Shown here: piece after piece, positions 57,539-64,000 of the stretch | How positions within the stretch are numbered: the first letter of the stretch is position 1 | How the letters are laid out: every line of letters begins with the position of its first letter | Assembly (NCBI GenBank): GCA_003952965.2 | Contig: CM025852.1 | Span: 10,296,879 to 10,360,878, forward strand | Direction: 5' to 3' | Length of the DNA: 64,000 nt | Origin: Morella rubra | Lineage: Eukaryota; Streptophyta; Magnoliopsida; Fagales; Myricaceae | Translations under genes and position numbers: made by a program | Notes under the pieces: generated by a model | Seen by the model: only the letters and a program-made list of their open reading frames with translations | The model's database searches: none | Told to the model about the DNA's origin: nothing

Positions 57539-58924
57539 TTAATTCCTCTTCCATAGCATGGATCCAACTTTCATCATCTTTAGCCTCAGAAAAGTTCTTA
57601 GGCTCAAGTTGAGAAAGTAAAGCAAGGTTATTAGCTTGGTACAGAGGATCGAGTCCTTACCCTTTTTCAACATTACCAATAATTTGATGGAGAGGATGTT
57701 CTTGACGTACTTCCAAGACTTTGGTAGATCGTCATCATCTTGTTGAGACTCTTCTTGAGGCTCTTGAGGTTCTTGCTCTTGCACAAGTGCCTCTCCCTTG
57801 TCTTTGTCAATTGTAAGCCTATTAACCCCTTTGTTAAGATCTACAATATCTTCATCATCTTTTCTCATAAGATTGTTAGATTCATCAAAAACAACATGAA
57901 CTGATTCTTCAACAACTAAGGTGCGTTTATTAAAAACACGATAAGCTTTGCTAGAAGTTGAATAACCAAGAAATATACCTTCATCCGCTTTTGCATCGAA
58001 CTTACCCAAATTGTCCTTGTTGTTGTTGAGCACAAAACATTTACAACCGAAAACATGAAAATAACCAATGTTGGGTTTTCTATCATTCCATAGCTCATAA
58101 GGGGTTTTCTTGAGAATAGGCCTAATCATGCAACGGTTCATAACATAACAACTTGTGCTAACTGCTTCAGCCCAGAAATAATCAGGCAAGTTGTTTTCAC
58201 ATAGCAAGGTTCTAGCCATTTCTTCAAGAGTCCTATTTTTCCTCTCTACAACACCATTTTGTTGAGGAGTTCTAGGAGCCGAGAAGTTATGGTTAATACC
58301 ATTTTCTCCACAAAACATTTCAAAGGAGGAATTTTCAAATTCTTTACCATGGTCACTCCTTATGCTAGAAATAGCAAAACCTTTTTCATTTTGGATTCTC
58401 TTGCTAAGTTTTTCAAAAGCATGAAAGGCTTCATCTTTATGAGCTAGGAATAGAACCCATGTGAATCTACTGAAGTCATCAACAACAACAAAGCCATAAC
58501 GTTTGCCACCCAAACTCAATGTTCGGGTTGGACCAAATAAGTCCATGTGTAGGAGTTGGAGTGGTCTAGAAGTGGACACAATATTTTTGGGTTTAAAAGA
58601 TATTTTGGTTTGTTTGCCCTTTTGGCATGCTGCACAAATTTTATCCTTTTCAAAAGAGAGATTAGGCAAACCCGAAACAAGATTCCGTTTGGCTAGTTTA
58701 GAAATCAGGTCCATGCTTGCATGAGCAAGCCTTCTATGCCACAACCAGCTGTCTTTATCATTTAGAGCTGAAAAACATTTTATATTTTCTGAGGAGATGC
58801 TCTCTAAATGAACAATGTACACATTTTCAAATCTATGTCCAACAAACAAGACTTTCTTGCTTTCAATATTTTCAACAAGGCACATTGATGATTCAAAAAT
58901 GACTCGGTTTCCCTTGTCACACAA
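57539..58924 (-). pseudogene. Sirevirus integrase
   Basis: 461 residues in one frame. A pre-integrase HHCC zinc region (LWHRRLAHASMDLIS and CAACQKGKQ) is followed by the core: LLHMDLFGPTRTLSLGGKRY with catalytic Asp, IRSDHGKEFENSSFE with the second Asp, and APRTPQQNGVVERKNRTLEE with the catalytic Glu. The Pro/Gln/Asp-rich linker to the reverse transcriptase (57600-57780) has lost its frame. It joins the DNA copy to the host genome. Confidence 0.92.
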
Positions 58925-58935
58925 TTGACTGATGC

Positions 58936-59175
58936 TTAGAGATTATGCTTTAAACCTTTGACAAGAAGAACATTTTCAATTGTGGGATTAGGATACGTAC
59001 CAATGCTTCCAACACCAAGTATCTTTCCTTTTCCATTGTCACCAAATGTAACTGAGCCCTTATCCTTAAGACAAAAGGAGTTGAACCAACTTTTGTCTCC
59101 GGTCATGTGCTTGGAGCATCCACTATCAAGTACCCAATGTTCCTTGATGTTTTTGGACTCCAAGCATTCCTGCAA
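58936..59175 (-). pseudogene. Sirevirus protease
   Basis: WVLDSGCSKHMTGD is the Copia aspartic protease active site, followed by VTFGDNGKGKILGVGSIG and VLLVKGLKHNL. It releases the mature proteins. A small frame change separates it from integrase at about 58930. Confidence 0.9.
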
Positions 59176-59301
59176 AAAAGGATCAGTTCTTGATTTTGGT
59201 ACCCAAACCTTTTTGGGTCCATTGGTATTAGATACAAATTCCTTTATCTTATCTTTTTGAATCCATACAAATTTGATCCCATGAGTAGATCTTTTCTAGT
59301 T

Positions 59302-59347
59302 GGACATGTGTGTGAGATGTGTCCATGCTTTCCACAAAAATTACACA
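59302..59347 (-). pseudogene. second zinc knuckle of the Sirevirus gag-pol
   Basis: On the minus strand CNFCGKHGHISHTC, a CX2CX4HX4C knuckle, just before the protease. Two knuckles separated by a coiled coil are usual in Sireviruses. Confidence 0.75.
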
Positions 59348-59374
59348 TAAAGAAAGGTGTTGATGATTTAATAA

Positions 59375-59982
59375 TTATATCAGAATATAACTTTTGATAT
59401 CCACTTGAATCATAGCCAATTCCGCTTTTGTTGAAACAACATTTTTGTGAACCAAGGAGAATATCAAGGTTTCTTTTCCTTGAGTAAATCTTGCAAGATC
59501 TTGGGTAAGAGAGTCAATTTTTCTTTTTAACTCAATATTTTCTGATTTCAAAACATGTGACTCATCTTGTATTATTTTTTCATTTTCTTTTGTGACACTT
59601 GCAAGATTCTCTTCAAGAGAAACAACTTGGTATTTCAAAGCATCATTTGTTGCACAAGTACATCAAGATTCTTTTTAATACAACAATACTTTGAAAATAT
59701 TCTTTTCAACTCAACATGTTGTTCATCAAAAGCATCTTGTAATTCCTCAAAAGTAAAAGAGTAAATTGAAGATCTTTGTACCTCATCTTCGTTATCCTTT
59801 GCCATGAAGCAAAGGTTTGCAACTTCTTCATCGCTCTCACTATTACTTTCATCGGATTCTCCCCATGCAGCTAAGAATGCTTTCTTTTTGTCTTTGAAAT
59901 CCTTGGATTTCTTGTGTGTCTCAACATTGGGCATTCCGACTTTATGTGGCCCGGCTTCTTGCATCCGAAGCAATAATTTCAT
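59375..59982 (-). pseudogene. Sirevirus gag C-terminal coiled coil and first zinc knuckle
   Basis: The first knuckle CFGCKKPGHIKSEC (59972-59931) sits in a frame different from the surrounding acidic linker (ESDESNSESDEEVANLCFMA) and the coiled-coil runs (FTFEELQDAFDEQHVELK; SENIELKRKIDSLTQDL). Frameshifts near 59935 and 59640 split the region. Confidence 0.8.
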
Positions 59983-59993
59983 TCTTTTTGCTG

Positions 59994-60820
59994 CTATCCC
60001 CTTTGTAATTTGTTTTTCTTGGAATCTTTTATCCCTTGTTTCTTACGGAAGAACTTTCTGAATCTTTTAGTGAATAGAGCCATTTCCTCATCATCTTCAG
60101 AGGATTCATCCTCACTAGAGTATGTGGCCTTTAGGGCTACACCCCTTTTTCCTTTTCCTTCATCTTCATCTCCCTTGGCTTGATTCATCTCATGGGTCAT
60201 GAGAGATCCCATGAGCTCGTCCAAGGAGAGCTTCGTCAAGTCCTTAGCTTCTTGAATTGCAGTGACCTTGGGTTCCCAAGCCTTAGGAAGACACCTGAGA
60301 ATCTTTCTTACCATTTCATCGTTAGTGTACTCTTTACCAAGAGATTTAAGCCCATTTATGATATCAGTAAAACGAGTAAACATAGAAGAGATAGATTCAT
60401 CAGATTTCATCTTAAAGAGCTCATAGCTATGAACAAGCATGCTAATCTTGCTTTCTTTTACCTGATTCGTACCTTCATGGGATACTTGAAGTTTATCCCA
60501 AATTTGTTTTGCAGTATCGCATCCAGAGATACGATTGAACTCATTTGAATCGAGAGACAATATAGAACATTCATAGCCTTAGAATTTAGGGACATGAGCT
60601 TAAGATCATTCTCATCAAAATCTTTCTCTTCCTTGAGCTTTCCATCTGCTCCTTGGGGAAATCGAGGACCTCTTGAAATGATTCTCCACAGATCATAATC
60701 AACGGCTTGGATGTAGATTCTCATCCTTGCCTTCCAATAGTTATAGGAGGTTCCATTAAATAAGGGAGGTTGATTTGTCGACTGCCCTTCAGCTAAGGAG
60801 GTGCTAACTAGGGTTGTCAT
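59994..60820 (-). pseudogene. Sirevirus gag, N-terminal and core part
   Basis: Begins MTTLVSTSLAEGQSTNQPPL, with FNGTSYNYWKARMRIYIQAV, the usual start of Copia gag of the UBN2/DUF4219 type. The core includes ISGCDTAKQIWDKLQVSHEG, FTDIINGLKSLGKEYTNDE and ILRCLPKAWEPKVTAIQEAK. A single frameshift near 60545 separates start and core. The ATG is 20 bases from the primer site. Confidence 0.9.
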
Positions 60821-60839
60821 TTAAAAGCGTCTAACCTCA

Positions 60840-60851
60840 GCTCTGATACCA
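60840..60851 (-). promoter_or_regulatory. tRNA-iMet primer-binding site
   Basis: On the minus strand TGGTATCAGAGC, complementary to the 3' end of initiator tRNA-Met, two bases from the 5' LTR edge. Confidence 0.92.
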
Positions 60852-60853
60852 AT

Positions 60854-62126
60854 TGAGAGAGCAAAAACAACCCAAGAGGGGGGGTGAATTGGGTTTTATA
60901 AAAACTTTTATCCTTTTTTCTTATAAAACCAATATGCAGAGACTTTTTCTAAAGAGCAAGAGAGTAGATCTATAAAATCAAGGACTATAATGAAGAATAA
61001 AAGGAATAGTTAAAGAAGCTCAATAAATAGATATCAACAATAAATAGAGATAAGGGTAGAGAGATGACACCGTGACTTTTAGGTGGTTCGGCCAACACTT
61101 GCCTACGTCCACCCCCAAGGCTATTGACTTCCTTGGGCTTTCTTCACTATTCTTCAAATAGTAAGTACACCTTAGCTTCTGGGTGCTAAGGAACCTTTAC
61201 AAAGTGTTTTTCGAGCTTACACTTTAACTCACTCTCACAAATCCTCACAACCTAGAGGATTTCTTCTACCCAACAAGTAGGACAAGTGTTTTTCACAAAC
61301 ACTCACGTGTTTTTCAAGAATGGGTACAAAGGGAATCTTAGTAAAGGCTCTTTAAGCTGAATAAACAAGTATGAAGTACTGAGGTGTGCAAAGAGACAAG
61401 ATTCACAAGAAAGCAACAGTATTTCAGGTGGGAGTACGAGCTTTCTTGGTTGGTGGAGCTTCTTTCTTCTTGAAAGCTTTTTCTCTCTCTAGAAATTAGG
61501 GCAAGAGTTAATAGCGCACACTTCCTCTTTTCTCTCTCCATCTTCTTCTATTTAAAGCTTCTAGGGCACCAAGGGTCTTCTTGTAAAGTTTGAGTGCCGT
61601 TGGAGGTCATTTGAGACATTTTACTTTTTGATGAGTTGCGTTGCTCCAGGATCTGCAAAACAATGTGTCGACACATTGTGGTATGTGCTGACACATTAAA
61701 ATTTGGCCTGAAAAAACTCTCTCAATGTGTCGACAATGGTTCAATGTGTCGACACTTCCAACACTTAGAAAAAATTTTGAATGATTCTGAAAAACAAACT
61801 CTCGGGTAGTAGTTCAATGTGTCGACACTATGGTCCAATGTGTCGACACTTCCAACACTTAGACAAAAAATTTTCTTTAACAGCAACTACTTCAATTCAA
61901 TAAATCTCAAAAATACTTACAATATAAAAGATGATCAATTAGCAAGTGTAATGATGATCAAGTATGCTTGGAGAGATTTTAGAATGAGGAAACCTTGATA
62001 CTCTAAAAATATAATTTTCTTGAAAAGGAATTTCAATGTAAAAACTAAAAGTCTTGAACGAGTTTGAAAACTTTGTTATCATCAAAATCAAAATGGATTG
62101 TTTGTAAGAACAACCTTGGGCTAACA
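60854..62126 (-). repeat. Sirevirus 5' LTR
   Basis: 1,273 bp with TG...CA ends. TTTAAATAG on the minus strand near 61556-61548 is the best TATA-like box. Palindromes TGTGTCGACAC(A) lie at 61664, 61745, 61818 and 61839. Confidence 0.9.
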
Positions 62127-62131
62127 GGATA

Positions 62132-62750
62132 TAATAACTTTTTCGTAATGCTAATAAATTAAAAATCCAAGTAATCTAACAACCAAGCAAATAAGCAGTT
62201 GTAAAAGAGATAGAGTTAGAAATATCAAACACTTGAAACTTTTAGGTGGTTCGGCAACCTTGCCTATATCCACTCCTCAAACCCCTTCACTAAGCCATGA
62301 GGCTTTCCACTGTCTACCTCTTCTTGTCAACTCTAACTTCCGGGTGCTAAAAAACTGTACAAATGTTTTACTGGGCTCACTCACAACCAAATCGAGCCTT
62401 GAGATACCTCACTCAAACCCTCAACCAAGCTAGAGATATACCCACTCCTAGCTCCTTCTTTAATAAACAACCCTAATTTTTATTCAAGAATCTTGTGGTT
62501 TTTTTTAATTCATTGTCAATTACTCATTATTGTCATTTACTTTCTGTCATTGAATTTTAGGATCCGTTTGTTTTAACGTAAAGTACTTTCTTTTGTAAAG
62601 TAGTTTCAAATGCATTATGTTTCAATAAAGTAATCTAATTTTCGATGTTGAGTTGTTACATCGAATATATTTTTTGAAAGTATTTTTCAATGTTTTGACG
62701 CATGTTGTATTTTTTCTTAATTTTATATGATTAATAAATTCTTAACATTG
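62132..62750. other. no gene; possible Copia LTR fragment
   Basis: 62225-62460 contains AGGTGGTTCGGCAACCTTGC and ACTTCCGGGTGCTAA, similar in wording to the Sirevirus LTR (AGGTGGTTCGGCCAACACTT), so it is probably a diverged LTR of the same class. The rest is AT-rich and empty. Confidence 0.45.
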
Positions 62751-62774
62751 GGGTGAGAAGTTTGCAACCCAACC

Positions 62775-63800
62775 CCGAAAAAAGCTAAAATCGTCAAGGT
62801 CGGGTTCCTTTAATACTTTGGTTTCGAGCTAGAGACTCGAACACGAACTTGATCCTTTTTGGGTTCATGATATAAAACCCGACCCAAACCCAAAAAAAAG
62901 CTAAAACCATTGGGGTCGGGTGCCCTTGAATGCTTTAGTTTTCAGGTTAAAGACCCGAACACAAATTTGATTTTTCTCGGGTTTATGTTTCAAAACCTGA
63001 CCTAGACCTTGAAAAAAGCTAAAACCATCGGGGTCGGGTTCTTTTGAATGCTTTGGTTTCACTCGAACACGAACCTGATTTTTTTTTCCAGGTTCATGTT
63101 TCAAAACTTGACTAGACCCCAAAAAAAAGCTAAAATCGTCAAAGCTAGATTCCTTTGAATGCTTTGGTTTCACTCGAACACGAACCTAATTTTTTTTTTC
63201 TAGGTTCATATTTCAAAACTTGATCAAACCCCTAAAAAAAGCTAAAACGGTCAAAGCCGGATTCCTTCTTTTTTGGTTTTGGATTAGAGACCCGAACACG
63301 AACATGATTTTTCTCGAGTTCATGTTTCAAAACCTGACTTGACCCCATAAAAGCTAAAATTGTCAGGTTGTGTTCCTTTTAATGCTTTAGTTTCGGGTTA
63401 GAGACCCGAACACGAACCTGATTTTTCTTCAAGTTCATGTTTCAAAATGCGACCCCGAAAAAAGATAAAATTGTCAAGATCGGGTTCCTTTGAATACTTT
63501 TAATTTTGGGTTTGAGACACATACACGAACATAAATTTTTTGTGTTGATGTTTCAAAACCTGATCCTGGAAAAAGCTAAAATTGTCGGGGTTAGGTTCTT
63601 TTGAATGCTTTGGTTTCGGTTTAGAGACTCAAACTGTAACTTAATTTTTCTCGGGTTCATGTTGCAAAACTCGACCCTGACCCCGAAAAAGCTAAAATCG
63701 ATGATGTCGGTTTCCTTTGAATGCTTTAGTTTCAGGGTAAAGACCCAAACACGAACTTGATTTTTCTTGGATTCATGGTTCAAAACTTGACCGGACCACA
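62775..63800. repeat. tandem array, nine units of about 113 bp
   Basis: Units start with AAAAAAGCTAAAA at about 62781, 62893, 63013, 63121, 63233, 63347, 63458, 63570 and 63687. Each continues with a GTCGGGTTCCTTTGAATGCT-like block, a GACCCGAACACGAAC-like block and GGTTCATGTTTCAAAAC. Units differ by 10-25 percent by eye, so the array is old. It lies inside a possible hAT-type MITE: left TTGGGGTGAGAAG (about 62748), right inverted TAGGGGTGGCCAAAAACC (63879). Confidence 0.8.
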
Positions 63801-63879
63801 ATGTAATCTGACCAGTTCGGGTTGAACCGGATCGGTTTCGAGTCGGAAGGTCGGGTCGATAGGTTTTTGGCCACCCCTA

Positions 63880-64000
63880 AGAATGAGAAAGGCAGGTTGG
63901 GAAAAAAGATTCACTAGTTTCAGAAAATAAACCACTTCCATGAAAGTGGAGCCGTGTTTTATGGTTGACTAAGTTAAGTTTTGGTCGACTGTATTTTACA
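63880..64000. other. right edge, nothing recognised
   Basis: No coding or repeat signal in the last 120 bases. Confidence 0.5.

Larger units (their letters stand above)
50210..62126 (-). mobile_element. Sirevirus-type Ty1/Copia retrotransposon, 11.9 kb
   Basis: LTRs at 50210-51389 and 60854-62126 start TGAGAGAGC and end GGGCTAACA on the plus strand. A perfect 5-base target duplication GGATA flanks the element (50205-50209 and 62127-62131). On the minus strand the order is 5' LTR, tRNA-iMet primer site, gag with two zinc knuckles, protease, integrase, reverse transcriptase, RNase H, an extra 3' ORF and polypurine motifs. Integrase before reverse transcriptase defines Copia. Long gag, the extra 3' ORF and the repeated GATGATGCCAAAGGGGGAG motif place it in the Sirevirus (Maximus/SIRE) lineage. 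Every domain is recognisable, but frames break at many single bases. About 2 kb near the 3' LTR (51390-53425) is a duplicated, partly scrambled segment. Confidence 0.93.

Noticed and set aside
1..64000. CRISPR arrays, bacterial operons or viral replication modules
   Set aside because: Introns, MITEs, SINEs and plant gene families show plant nuclear DNA; the only regular array (62775-63800) has no unique spacers.

Overview
The window is nuclear DNA of a flowering plant, most likely a woody eudicot. It is AT-rich and intron-rich, and carries plant-only genes, MITEs, SINEs and LTR retrotransposons of the Sirevirus (Ty1/Copia) and Ty3/Gypsy types. Four host genes can be supported, all on the minus strand: the 5' end of a DUF868 gene (1-246), a small three-exon gene of the NFD6-like organellar type (14028-13461), a nine-exon chloroplast histidine-phosphatase gene matching plant 2-carboxy-D-arabinitol-1-phosphatase (19765-14970), and a seven-exon RopGEF of the ROPGEF14 type (42139-36532). 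They are unrelated functions in ordinary spacing and form no pathway.

Layout. 1-0.6 kb: DUF868 first exon and leader. 3.2-7.6 kb: an exact 1.69-kb direct duplication whose junction is a patchwork of two templates. 8-10 kb: small MITEs. 13.4-19.8 kb: the NFD6-like and CA1P-like genes with a SINE between them. 20-24 kb: MITEs, a SINE and a 1,000-N scaffold gap. 24-36 kb: transposon remains, mainly a dead hAT transposase cut by a MITE and by a 4-kb insertion with a candidate 9-bp target duplication. 36.5-42.1 kb: ROPGEF14. 44.5-49 kb: a 4.46-kb Gypsy element with gag, zinc knuckle and protease but no reverse transcriptase or integrase (TR-GAG-like). 50.2-62.1 kb: an 11.9-kb Sirevirus with a perfect 5-bp target duplication, tRNA-iMet primer site, gag, protease, integrase, reverse transcriptase, RNase H and an extra 3' ORF, all broken by frameshifts. 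62.7-63.9 kb: a nine-unit tandem array.

The most unusual signal is structural. Three places (3.2-7.6, 27.2-29.6 and 51.4-54.8 kb) each hold a 0.5-2.2 kb direct duplication next to a stretch in which short runs from two or three nearby sequences are interleaved. The likeliest explanation is a chimeric consensus in a noisy long-read assembly, which would also fit the many single-base frameshifts in otherwise young elements. Local template-switch repair is the biological alternative. The most interesting biological signals are the 12-bp SalI-type palindrome repeated through the Sirevirus, the reverse-transcriptase-less Gypsy element that keeps all its cis signals, and a MITE family with 9-bp target duplications.
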